Below, piece after piece: positions 17,336 to 24,269 of a DNA stretch of 39,220 nucleotides. Every line of letters starts with the position of its first letter. Position 1 is the first letter of the stretch. The notes beneath the pieces are model-generated. The model did not search any database. It saw nothing but the letters and a program-made list of their open reading frames with translations, and was not told the origin of the DNA. Source of the stretch: Streptomyces sp. NBRC 110611 (GTDB lineage Bacteria > Actinomycetota > Actinomycetes > Streptomycetales > Streptomycetaceae); contig NZ_BBUY01000010.1 in the NCBI RefSeq assembly GCF_001590865.1, positions 223,439 through 262,658 on the forward strand, written 5' to 3'. The translations under genes and the position numbers were made by a program.

Positions 17336-18022
17336 CTATCCGTACTCGCGGGGGAACTCGCCCACCTTGCGCAGTAGTGTGAACAGCGCCGTGGGCGAGG
17401 CGGCGACGTCGTTGCCGCCGGCTTTCAGGATCGCTTCCAGGATCTCGCTCCTCCTGGCAAGTGCTTGGTCGGAGGTGTAAATGAACACGGGCACATCGCC
17501 CCCACGCGCGCGAATCTCCTTGGCAAGTTCCAGGCCCGCATCTGGATGGAACCCACTGTTCTCGTGCCGTGCCATGCCGGAGAGTACTGCGTCGAACGGC
17601 GGCGCCGCCGCGGACAGAGCCTCGATGCACCTGCGGGTCGACGCGACCTGTACCACGTCCACGCCCAGAGTCTGCAATTGCGCCACCTCGTAGGCATTGT
17701 TCGATGGGTTGTCGTCCACCCAGAGAATTCTGCGGAGGAGGTGCGCGGGGTGTTCGGACTCTGTTGGTGGGTATCTGGACTCTGTTGGTGTGGGTGCGGA
17801 CGTACTGACCGAAGCCAGCTTTCCCTGGATATCGGCAGTGGATTTCAGGATTTTTTCCGAGAGCTCTTGAACCGTCAGCTCCGCCGTCCCGACCTTGACG
17901 GTGAATCCCCGAGACTCGGCGATACGCTTGATGGTAGGGAAAAGCTGCCAGATCACCAGGCCGACGATGAGTGGCCATGCCAGAGCGGTAAGCGCGTAGA
18001 GCAGATCCGCGAAATCTTTCAT
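17336..18022 (-). CDS. Membrane-tethered degenerate receiver-domain protein
   Basis: The product has 228 residues. An N-terminal membrane helix (about 8-28) is followed by a short helical region (TAELTVQELSEKILKSTADIQGKL) and a Thr/Pro/Ser linker. The linker carries a 21-bp-period duplication (TPTESRYPPTES). Residues 97-225 form a CheY-like receiver: RRILWVDDNPSNNAYE has the acidic pair D103/D104. The position of the phospho-accepting Asp reads FDAVLSGMAR, so it is Gly149 where related receivers have SDM. VFIYTSD supplies the Ser/Thr switch position, but the conserved Lys is absent (AASP). It is probably phosphorylation-independent, or senses something else. No output domain is present. The ATG at 18022 has GGGGCG upstream. 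It follows a small secreted-protein gene by 39 bp on the same strand, perhaps as an operon. Confidence 0.85.
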   Translation of the reverse strand: MKDFADLLYALTALAWPLIVGLVIWQLFPTIKRIAESRGFTVKVGTAELTVQELSEKILKSTADIQGKLASVSTSAPTPTESRYPPTESEHPAHLLRRILWVDDNPSNNAYEVAQLQTLGVDVVQVASTRRCIEALSAAAPPFDAVLSGMARHENSGFHPDAGLELAKEIRARGGDVPVFIYTSDQALARRSEILEAILKAGGNDVAASPTALFTLLRKVGEFPREYG

Positions 18023-18061
18023 GACGCCCCTGGTGTGGTAAAGCCGATAGATATAGGGCGA

Positions 18062-18253
18062 CTACAGGATGAGACCGGGCCCCAGTGCAGGAAGGATGGC
18101 GGCGTTGCTCTCAAGCGCTTCGGAGGAGGAGCCGGTCGAGCCGGATGAGTCGGTCGAGTCGGATGAGCCGGCCGGTGCGGCGAGGGCGGGGCTGCCCAGG
18201 GAAAGCAGAACGGCGGCTGCCAGGGCAGTGAACGAACGGCGGATGTGCTTCAT
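18062..18253 (-). CDS. Small secreted Ser-rich protein
   Basis: The product has 63 residues. A clear Sec signal peptide (MKHIRRSFTALAAAVLLSLG, cleavage after ALA near residue 25) leaves a ~38-residue acidic, Ser/Thr/Gly-rich mature part (GSSDSTDSSGSTGSSSEALE) and a hydrophobic C-terminus (ILPALGPGLIL). AAGAGGAC precedes the ATG at a normal distance, supporting a real gene. The Ser-rich segment arises from degenerate 6-12-bp repeats in the DNA. No family is recognised. Position upstream of the tethered receiver gene suggests co-expression. Confidence 0.72.
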   Translation of the reverse strand: MKHIRRSFTALAAAVLLSLGSPALAAPAGSSDSTDSSGSTGSSSEALESNAAILPALGPGLIL

Positions 18254-18410
18254 CGAGTCCTCTTGCTGTGTACGGACTGCGCGCGGCAGGGGCGGCGCGT
18301 GGTTGTTGGCCGGCGGTCAGGATCGATCCGCGAGGAGGGTTTCCCCTGCTTCGCCCGTGCAAACGCATAGTCACTCTCGTGACGGAGGGTGCGCGCTGCC
18401 GGGTGTCTCG

Positions 18411-19076
18411 CTACTTCCGGACGGCGGTCAGCAGGTCCGTCGTTGTGACGACCTTGGCGAAGCCGCCCCCGTGCAGGGAGATCGCGGACGCCGTGGCCAG
18501 TTCGTCGGCCGACTTCCGCCAGCCGAACGGGCCCGTCAGGTCGAAGGTGTGCGTGGCATCGAGCGGGAACAGCACCTGGTAGCCGAGGTTGCCGCCCATC
18601 CGGGCCGTGGTCTCCGCGCACATGTTGGTCTGGATCCCGGCCACCACGAACTGGGTGATCCCCGCCGCCTCGAACCAGGCGTGGAGGTCGGGAGTGCCGT
18701 AGAACGCCGAGTTCACGGTCTTCGTGACGAGCAGTTCCGGACCGCTGCCGAGGCCGCGCCGTGCCTGCACGTACTCCTTGAAGTCGTTGCCTTCGTAACC
18801 GGGCCGCAGTGGTGATTCGAGCTTGGGCGAGTCATGGCGTACGAAGACGACGGGGCGGTCCGTTTCCTGCCAGGCGGTGATCAGCGCGGCGATGTTCTGG
18901 TCAGCGGCAGGGTTGTTGCGCGGTCCCCAGAACTCCTCCTCGTCGAACCCCTTCTGGACGTCGATGACAACCAGTGCCGCGTTCCGCGCGATGTCTGGCT
19001 GCGCGTCTGCTTTCCTGTCCGTGTCCGTGTCTGTGTTCGTGCCTGCGTCCGTGTTTGTGTTCGTGTTCGTAGGCAT
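18411..19076 (-). CDS. Isochorismatase-like cysteine hydrolase
   Basis: The product has 221 residues with the isochorismatase-family triad: Asp39 (ALVVIDVQKGF), Lys119 (LLVTKTVNSAFYGT) and Cys153 (VAGIQTNMCAETTARMGG). The family cleaves amides, such as nicotinamide-like compounds and ureas, or isochorismate in the cytosol. The substrate cannot be read from sequence. The N-terminus is odd: about 20 residues of Thr-Asn/Thr-Asp repeats coded by nine GTYYGT-type hexamers (minus-strand reading), not part of the fold. It diverges from a GlxA-type AraC regulator across 145 bp. This arrangement is common for such hydrolases and suggests that the regulator controls it. Confidence 0.9.
   Translation of the reverse strand: MPTNTNTNTDAGTNTDTDTDRKADAQPDIARNAALVVIDVQKGFDEEEFWGPRNNPAADQNIAALITAWQETDRPVVFVRHDSPKLESPLRPGYEGNDFKEYVQARRGLGSGPELLVTKTVNSAFYGTPDLHAWFEAAGITQFVVAGIQTNMCAETTARMGGNLGYQVLFPLDATHTFDLTGPFGWRKSADELATASAISLHGGGFAKVVTTTDLLTAVRK
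19017..19070. repeat. Hexanucleotide repeat (9 imperfect GTYYGT units)
   Basis: Nine consecutive 6-bp units, mostly GTCCGT, GTTCGT, GTCTGT or GTTTGT, form the 5' end of the isochorismatase-like gene. They encode its Thr-Asn/Thr-Asp N-terminus. The unit is in frame, so copy-number change would alter length without frameshift. Confidence 0.85.
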
Positions 19077-19221
19077 GTCGAGGTCCCTTTCGTTCTCCGC
19101 GATCCGTGCGTCTGCGGTTTGCGGATTGCGGTCTGGCTGTTGTTTGCGATCTTCATGTTGGCGTCGGCGGAGGGCAGATCCCAGATGTCCGGAAGTCAGC
19201 GATCGATGGTTTACTGCCAGC

Positions 19222-20184
19222 GTGACGTCACCTCATCGCATCGCGCTGCTCGCCTTCCCCGGCATCCGGGCCTTCGATGTGACGGTGATCACCGAGGTAT
19301 GGGGCATGGACCGTACCGACCGCGGGGTGCCCGCCTTCGACCTGCGCCGGGTCGCCGCGGACCGGGCACCGGTACCGATGCGTGGCGGTCTCACCCTCGC
19401 GCCGGATCGGACTCTGCGCTGGCTGGACCGCGCCGAGCTGATCCTCGTCCCCGGCCTGGACGACTGCATCACCCCCGCCCCCGCAGCCGTACGCGAGGCG
19501 CTGCGCCGCGCCCACGCGCGCGGTACCACCATCGCCGCACTGTGCGGCGGCGCGTTCACGCTCGCTCAGGCCGGTCTGCTCGACGGCCGCCGCGCCCTCA
19601 CCCACTGGAACCTCGTCGACCTGTTCAGGCAGCGGCATCCGCAGGTGCGGGTCGAGCCCGACGCCCTGTTCGTCGAGGACGGCAACCTGTGGACGGCCGC
19701 AGGCACGGCGGCGGGCATCGATCTCTGCCTGCACCTCGTACGGACCCGTCACGGTGCCGAAGCCGCCGCGACCATCGCCCGGTCGATGGTCACCGCACCC
19801 TTCCGCACCGGCAGTCAGGCCCAGTTCATCGAGCACCCCACCCCTCGCACCGACCGCGACGCGGATGCACTCGCCGCCGTGCGCGCCTACGCCATCAGCC
19901 ACCTCCACGAGCCGCTCACCGTGCCCGCGCTCGCCGCACGCGCCGAGATGTCCCCACGCTCCTTTGCCCGGCACTTCACCGCCGCCACCGGGACGACCCC
20001 GCTGCGCTGGCTCCTCGACCAGCGCATCGCGGCAGCCCAGAAACTCCTCGAACACACCGATCTGCCCATGCCCGAGGTGGCTCGCCGGGCGGGCTTCGGC
20101 AGCGACGTCACCATGCGCCAGCACTTCGCGACCCGCCTCGCCACCAGCCCGCGCGCCTACCGCGCCTCCTTCACGAGCGGATGA
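19222..20184 (+). CDS. GlxA-family transcriptional regulator (DJ-1/PfpI plus AraC HTH)
   Basis: The product has 320 residues from GTG 19222. The longer upstream frame runs antisense to the hydrolase and is dismissed. The N-terminal half is a DJ-1/PfpI-like (GATase1) domain starting IALLAFPGIRAFDVTVITEVWGMD. It includes IAALCGGAFTLAQAGLLDGRRALTHW, with Cys108 at the nucleophile elbow. In regulators of this type the domain usually senses a small molecule rather than catalysing. The C-terminal ~100 residues carry two AraC helix-turn-helix units (LTVPALAARAEMSPRSFARHF; MPEVARRAGFGSDVTMRQHF). It is divergently placed against the isochorismatase-like gene, its probable target. No clear Shine-Dalgarno precedes the GTG, so the message may be leaderless. 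Confidence 0.9.
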   Translation: MTSPHRIALLAFPGIRAFDVTVITEVWGMDRTDRGVPAFDLRRVAADRAPVPMRGGLTLAPDRTLRWLDRAELILVPGLDDCITPAPAAVREALRRAHARGTTIAALCGGAFTLAQAGLLDGRRALTHWNLVDLFRQRHPQVRVEPDALFVEDGNLWTAAGTAAGIDLCLHLVRTRHGAEAAATIARSMVTAPFRTGSQAQFIEHPTPRTDRDADALAAVRAYAISHLHEPLTVPALAARAEMSPRSFARHFTAATGTTPLRWLLDQRIAAAQKLLEHTDLPMPEVARRAGFGSDVTMRQHFATRLATSPRAYRASFTSG

Positions 20185-20207
20185 GGGCGGATCGGGCGCA
20201 TTCTCTG

Positions 20208-20240
20208 CCGCATCCGCATCCGCATCCGCATCCGCATCCG
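20208..20240. repeat. CCGCAT hexamer array
   Basis: Five perfect CCGCAT units plus a partial sixth lie in the gap between the GlxA regulator stop (20184) and the GatB/YqeY gene (20349). They are non-coding. This is a simple tandem repeat, not a CRISPR, because there are no spacers. Confidence 0.9.
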
Positions 20241-20348
20241 TACTCCAGGCGTGCTTCGCGTTCTCGCCGAGGTGGCGAGCTGGTGCGGTGCATAAGCGGT
20301 GCATAAATCGTGTTGTGGGTCCAGGGGTACGGCCATAAGGTCACCGGC

Positions 20349-20753
20349 ATGTCTTTGCGTCTTCGTATGCGTCAAGCACTGCCGGAAGCGATGCGTGCCC
20401 GTGACAAGGTTGCGGTGAGTGCGCTGCGCGCAACGCTTGCTGCGCTGGACAACGCCGAGGCGGTGCCCGTGGACGATGGCGAACTTCGCGGGGTGGCCCT
20501 TGAGCACGCGCCGGTCGGGGTCGGTGTCACCGAAGCTGTTCGGCGTGAGCTGAGTGAGCGGTGTGTGGTGGATATCGTGCGCGCCGAGGCCGCCGAACGG
20601 CTGGCGGTGGCAGGGCAGTTGACCGCGCCCGCGCACGCTGAGCGAGCCGCGCAGCTCCGCGCCGAGGCCGCCGTGCTGCTGCGGTTCCTCGACGGCACCG
20701 AATCCGCGCCGGAGGACGCAGCGCCGCATCGCTCCACGTGCCGGCACGCGTGA
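20349..20753 (+). CDS. GatB/YqeY-domain-like protein
   Basis: The product has 134 residues from ATG 20349, with AAGG 8 bp upstream. The first frame ATG/TTG upstream lacks a ribosome site. The N-terminal pattern SLRLRMRQALPEAMRARD, then KVAVSALRATLAALDNAEAV, matches the helical GatB/YqeY domain. That domain is a tRNA-associated helical bundle found in the amidotransferase GatB and as stand-alone YqeY proteins. The second half (VRRELSERCVVDIVRAEAAERL and AHAERAAQLRAEAAVLLRFL) continues the helical pattern. Stand-alone YqeY function is not settled, so only the family is claimed. Confidence 0.78.
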   Translation: MSLRLRMRQALPEAMRARDKVAVSALRATLAALDNAEAVPVDDGELRGVALEHAPVGVGVTEAVRRELSERCVVDIVRAEAAERLAVAGQLTAPAHAERAAQLRAEAAVLLRFLDGTESAPEDAAPHRSTCRHA

Positions 20754-20828
20754 TCGCGATGAAGATGAAGTCGTCACCCGGCTGAGGGCGGGATGGGGGA
20801 TGCGGCCGCACCGTCCTCGTCGGGGTGG

Positions 20829-20848
20829 AGAAGCCCGAGGAGGCTTCT
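20829..20848. terminator. Bidirectional hairpin between convergent genes
   Basis: AGAAGCC and GGCTTCT form a 7-bp stem with a 6-nt loop between the GatB/YqeY-like gene and the convergent hmuV gene. Both strands offer the same fold, so it could serve both. Confidence 0.5.
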
Positions 20849-20850
20849 GC

Positions 20851-20879
20851 CCTGGACCTGGACCTGGACCTGGACCTGG
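20851..20879. repeat. CCTGGA hexamer array
   Basis: Four perfect CCTGGA units and a partial fifth, non-coding, lie directly after the hairpin at 20829. This is the third hexamer array within 1.9 kb. Confidence 0.9.
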
Positions 20880-20929
20880 CCCCTGGCCCTGTGCGTATGC
20901 CGTGGGTGGGGCGCGCCCGAGTGCCGCGG

Positions 20930-21886
20930 TCACGGCCGGGCTGTGGCCGGTGCGGGGGAGGTCGTGCGACGAGGCAGGACCAGCGGAATTCCGCTCTCCG
21001 GATGCCCGATCACCTCGACCGGCTGCCGGTACACCCGTGACAGCAGCTCCGCCGTGAACACACTGCCCGGCGCCCCCTGAGCGGCAATCAACCCGTCGTG
21101 CAGCACGGCCACCCGGTCCGCGTACGCTGCGGCCAGTCCCAGGTCGTGCAGGACGACCACCACCGCGTCACCAGTGGCCGCCCGCTCCCGGCAGATACCG
21201 AGCACCAGCTCCTGATGACGTAGGTCCAGCGCCGCGGTCGGCTCGTCGAGCAGCAGCAGCGGGGCACGTTGTGCCAGTACCCGGGCCAGCGCGACGCGGG
21301 CCCGTTCGCCTCCGGACAGTGCGGCGAAGGGCCGTCCCGCGAAGCCGGCGACCTCGGTCGCCGCCATCGCCTCCGTCACCGCGGCGTCGTCCGTGTCCGC
21401 AGCTGGTGTTCCGGCCCACGGAGCCCGGCCCATGCCCACCACCTCCGCCACCGTGAACGGGAACGACAGCGTGGCCGACTGCGGAAGTACGGCGCGGCGC
21501 AGCGCCAGCTCCGCGGCCGACCAGTCACCGGCCGGCAGCCCGCCCACCCGCACCGTGCCGGCGATGGCGGGGAGATCGGCGGCGAGCGCGGCCAGCAGCG
21601 TCGATTTGCCCGCGCCGTTCGGCCCGACCAGTGCCAGCACCTCGCCGGCCCGCGCGGTCAGATCCACCCCGCGCAGCACCGTACGGCCACCGAGCCGCAC
21701 CTCCAGCCCCTCCGCCTCCGCGTAGGCGGTACCGGGCGCCACCGTGCCGGGCAGCCGCCTGCCCCGACGGGGGAACAGCCGGTGGAACGGTCTCCCGGTC
21801 ACGCCCCGGGCAGGTCCCTTGCCCAGCCACCTCATGTCCTGACCAGAGCTCATGCCCAGCCTCCTCATGCCCTGATCGGGGCTCAT
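20930..21886 (-). CDS. hmuV: Haem ABC transporter ATP-binding protein
   Basis: The product has 318 residues from ATG 21886, overlapping the permease stop as ATGA. A longer open frame further upstream is out-of-frame shadow of the permease. ABC motifs are Walker A GPNGAGKST, Q-loop LPQSATLSF, signature LSGGERARVALARVL, Walker B LLLLDEPTAALD and switch His in VVVVLHDLGLAAAYADRVAVL. This is the FepC/HmuV type that drives import through FecCD permeases. The N-terminus carries ~60 extra residues with an 11-residue duplication (MSPDQGMRRLG / MSSGQDMRWLG) from a direct DNA repeat. Met codons at 21868, 21853 or 21835 are alternative starts. It is the last gene of hmuTUV. Confidence 0.92.
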   Translation of the reverse strand: MSPDQGMRRLGMSSGQDMRWLGKGPARGVTGRPFHRLFPRRGRRLPGTVAPGTAYAEAEGLEVRLGGRTVLRGVDLTARAGEVLALVGPNGAGKSTLLAALAADLPAIAGTVRVGGLPAGDWSAAELALRRAVLPQSATLSFPFTVAEVVGMGRAPWAGTPAADTDDAAVTEAMAATEVAGFAGRPFAALSGGERARVALARVLAQRAPLLLLDEPTAALDLRHQELVLGICRERAATGDAVVVVLHDLGLAAAYADRVAVLHDGLIAAQGAPGSVFTAELLSRVYRQPVEVIGHPESGIPLVLPRRTTSPAPATARP

Positions 21887-21898
21887 GCCCAGCCTCCT
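21848..21898. repeat. 18-bp direct repeat around the hmuV start
   Basis: GCTCATGCCCAGCCTCCT occurs at 21848-21865 and 21881-21898, 33 bp apart. It spans the permease 3' end and the hmuV start. The duplication multiplies in-frame ATG codons and ribosome-site-like purines (GGAGGCTGGGCATGAGC in minus sense). Confidence 0.85.
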
Positions 21899-23085
21899 TG
21901 TCTGCGCCGGGTTCTGCGCAGCAGCCAGAAGAAGAACGGGCTGCCGAAGAGCGCGGTGAGCACACCGAGCGGCAGCTCGGCGGGCTGCGCGACGGTGCGG
22001 GCCGCGAGGTCGGCGACGACCAGCGTCAGCGCGCCGCCGAGTGCGCTGCCCGGGATCAGGAAGCGGTGCCCGGGGCCGACCGCCATCCGCAGCAGATGCG
22101 GTACCAGGAGCCCGACGAACGTGATGACACCGGCCACCGCGACCGCGGCGCCGGTCAGCAGCGCGACGACCAGTATCAGCGCCCTGCGCAGCCGTTCGAC
22201 GTCCACCCCCAGATGCCGGGCGGGCCGCTCGCCGAGCGCCAGCAGATCCAGCCGCCGCGCGTACAGCGGTGCCACCGCCAGGCCCACGACGGCACAGGGA
22301 AGTACCGCGAGCACCTTCGGCCAGGTCGCCTGGGCCAGCGAACCGAGCTGCCAGAAGGTGATCTGGGTGATCTGCGCCGTGTCGGCGGTGAACAGGAACA
22401 GGCCGATCAGGGCGCCCGCGAAGGCGTTCACCGCGATGCCGGTGAGGATCAGCGTGACGACTTCGGTGCGCCCGCCGGAGCGGGAGAGCGCGTAGACGGT
22501 CAGCACGGTCAGCAGACCCGCGCCGAACGCGCAGACCGTCACGGTCCAGTTGCCGAGGAACGTCAGCCCCAGGGCGATGGCGCCGACCGCGCCGACCGCC
22601 GCACCGGACGAGATGCCGATGACTCCCGGCTCGGCCAGCGGATTGCCGAAGACGCCCTGCATCAGCGCACCCGCGCAACCGAGGGAGGCGCCGACCAGCA
22701 TCGCCAGGACCACCCGCGGCAGCCGGACGTGCCACAGCACGCTCTCACCGGCCCGGTCCAGTGCGCCGCCACCCAGGTGCAGTTGATGCAGCAGGGAGCG
22801 GGCGACGTCACCGACGGGGATGTCGTACGCACCCGACCCGGCGGAGAGCAGAGCGGCGAGCAGCAGGGCGGTGGCGAGGCCGAGGGCCAGACCGAAGGTG
22901 TGTGTGCGGCGGAGACGGCCACGGGAGCCGGTGCCGGCCGCGGTGCTGGCTGCGGTGCCCGCCTCGCCTGCCTTGCCCTTCGCACCCTCCTTGCCCTCCG
23001 CGCCCTCCGTTCCATCCGGTGGGCCCCCGCCGTCCTTCGTCTCCACTGTCGCCACGTTCGCCGCCGTCACGTCCGCTGCCGTCAC
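21883..23085 (-). CDS. hmuU: Haem ABC transporter permease (FecCD family)
   Basis: The product has 400 residues from GTG 23085, overlapping the hmuT stop as GTGA. The first ~60 residues are a hydrophilic Gly/Ala/Lys-rich tail (DGTEGAEGKEGAKGKAGEAG), unusual for the family. The FecCD permease follows with about ten membrane segments. Typical motifs are RLPRVVLAMLVGASLGCAGALMQGVFGNPLAEPGVIGISSGAA, quoted here as family landmarks near residues 123-165, and WQLGSL, VAVAGVITFVGLLVPHLLR and PLGVLTALFGSPFFFWLL. It forms the transmembrane path for haem with HmuV and takes substrate from HmuT. Confidence 0.93.
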   Translation of the reverse strand: MTAADVTAANVATVETKDGGGPPDGTEGAEGKEGAKGKAGEAGTAASTAAGTGSRGRLRRTHTFGLALGLATALLLAALLSAGSGAYDIPVGDVARSLLHQLHLGGGALDRAGESVLWHVRLPRVVLAMLVGASLGCAGALMQGVFGNPLAEPGVIGISSGAAVGAVGAIALGLTFLGNWTVTVCAFGAGLLTVLTVYALSRSGGRTEVVTLILTGIAVNAFAGALIGLFLFTADTAQITQITFWQLGSLAQATWPKVLAVLPCAVVGLAVAPLYARRLDLLALGERPARHLGVDVERLRRALILVVALLTGAAVAVAGVITFVGLLVPHLLRMAVGPGHRFLIPGSALGGALTLVVADLAARTVAQPAELPLGVLTALFGSPFFFWLLRRTRRRQGGWA

Positions 23086-24143
23086 GACTGCCGCCCGGTG
23101 TGGATCTGTGTGACCAGCGAGCGCAGCACCTGGTCGGTGCGCGGGCCGAAGTTGAGCAGCACACCGTCGTCGACGGATGCCACTCGGCGGTCCGCCCCGG
23201 CCGGCGTCTCGGCCACACCGGGGATCTTCACCAGCCCGTTCACCCCGCCGACCGACTCAAGACCCTCGGTCATGACGAGGATGACGTCCGGCGCGGCCTT
23301 CGCCAGTGCCTCGCTGGTGATCGGTGTGAAGTCCTCGGTCAGCCCGGAGGCCTTGCCCGCGTCGACCCCGCCGGCAGCCTCGATCAGCGAATCGGCACCG
23401 GAGCCGGGACCGCCGAGGAGATAGACGGAGGCGGAGCCACGCAGGTAGAGGAAGGCCACCCGGGGCCGGTCGGCGGGCTTGCCGTCCTTGTGCGGAATGG
23501 CGCGGCGCACGGCCGACATCCGCTGGTCGGTCCGGGCGACCAGCGCGTCCCCCGCTTTCGGCACTCCGAGGGCGTCGGCGACGGCCGTGATGCGCTGGTC
23601 GACGTCGGAGAGCGTGGTCGCCGGTTTCAGGACGACCAGGGGGACACCCGCAGCACGGATCTGCTCGATGGCCTCGGCCGGGCCCGTACGGGAATCGGCG
23701 AGCACCACATCGGGCTTGAGCGAGAGCACGTTCTCGGCCGAGACGTCATGTGCGCGGGTCACCACGGGCAGCTTGCCCGCCTGCTCGAAGGTGGTGGTGA
23801 TGTCCCGGGCCACCACCCGGTCGCCGAGGCCGAGGCTGAAGACGATCTCGGAGAGGGCCCCGGTCAACGGCACGATCCGGCCGGTCTTGCGGATCGTCAC
23901 CTGGCGGCCGTCGGCGGAGCGTACGGTCGTCGGCAGTGCGGCCTTCGGCGCGGGTCCGGAGAGCGGCTCGACCCGGTCGGCGGCCGGTTTCGCCGCGCCG
24001 GTGGCGGCAGGTCCCGGTGCGCCGCCCGTACCGGTCCCGTCGGCCGAACAGCCGAGGAGGACCAGTGCGAGGGCCGCCGCACCGGACATGGCGCGCAGGC
24101 ACCTGTCCCAGTGCTGGACGCGTCGTCGAAGGGGTGCGGTCAC
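23082..24143 (-). CDS. hmuT: Haem-binding lipoprotein of the ABC importer
   Basis: GTG 24143 is preferred because AAAGGCGGG precedes it and a lipoprotein signal follows (AMSGAAALALVLLGC, lipobox LLGC with Cys32). The product has 353 residues and should be lipid-anchored outside the membrane. It has the helical-backbone cluster A-II/III binding fold: RIVPLTGALSEIVFSLGLGDRVVARD, VSAENVLSLKPDVVLAD, IEQIRAAGVPLVVL, then a second lobe with RVAFLYLRG and IVKIPGVAETPAG-type sequence. HmuT proteins deliver haem to HmuUV. The specificity is inferred from the adjacent HtaA-domain genes, since siderophore-binding paralogues share the fold. It starts the hmuTUV operon, which diverges from the HtaA genes around an iron box. 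Confidence 0.9.
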   Translation of the reverse strand: MTAPLRRRVQHWDRCLRAMSGAAALALVLLGCSADGTGTGGAPGPAATGAAKPAADRVEPLSGPAPKAALPTTVRSADGRQVTIRKTGRIVPLTGALSEIVFSLGLGDRVVARDITTTFEQAGKLPVVTRAHDVSAENVLSLKPDVVLADSRTGPAEAIEQIRAAGVPLVVLKPATTLSDVDQRITAVADALGVPKAGDALVARTDQRMSAVRRAIPHKDGKPADRPRVAFLYLRGSASVYLLGGPGSGADSLIEAAGGVDAGKASGLTEDFTPITSEALAKAAPDVILVMTEGLESVGGVNGLVKIPGVAETPAGADRRVASVDDGVLLNFGPRTDQVLRSLVTQIHTGRQS

Positions 24144-24225
24144 TGTCCCGCCTTTCTCTGTACGCCGGTTCACCGGGTCCGGCGAGTCCGTGCGGAGCCC
24201 GGGTTCCCCCAGAAGCAAAGTTAGC

Positions 24226-24244
24226 TTAGGTTAGCCTTGCCTAA
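24226..24244. promoter_or_regulatory. Iron box (DmdR/IdeR/DtxR-type operator)
   Basis: TTAGGTTAGCCTTGCCTAA closely matches the 19-bp DtxR/IdeR/DmdR1 consensus TTAGGTTAGSCTAACCTAA, with two mismatches. It lies 82 bp upstream of hmuT (minus) and 25 bp upstream of the first HtaA gene (plus). One site could therefore repress both directions when iron is plentiful. A preceding TTAGC suggests a partly overlapping extra half-site. Confidence 0.88.
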
Positions 24245-24269
24245 ATTGCGAGTCCTTTGGGGGCGCCTC

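Noticed and set aside
18823..19221. N-terminal extension of the GlxA-type regulator
   Set aside because: It overlaps the isochorismatase-like gene in antisense and precedes the first DJ-1 strand; GTG 19222 gives a normal family length.
20793..21080. Small plus-strand ORFs at the CCTGGA array
   Set aside because: Their coding character comes only from the hexamer repeat and from the antisense of hmuV.
21887..22735. N-terminal extension of the hmuV frame
   Set aside because: It lies fully inside hmuU in another frame and has no transporter motifs; the ATGA junction at 21886 gives the natural start.
24237..24269. TTG start for the first HtaA protein
   Set aside because: It would put the start codon inside the iron box and lacks a ribosome-binding site.
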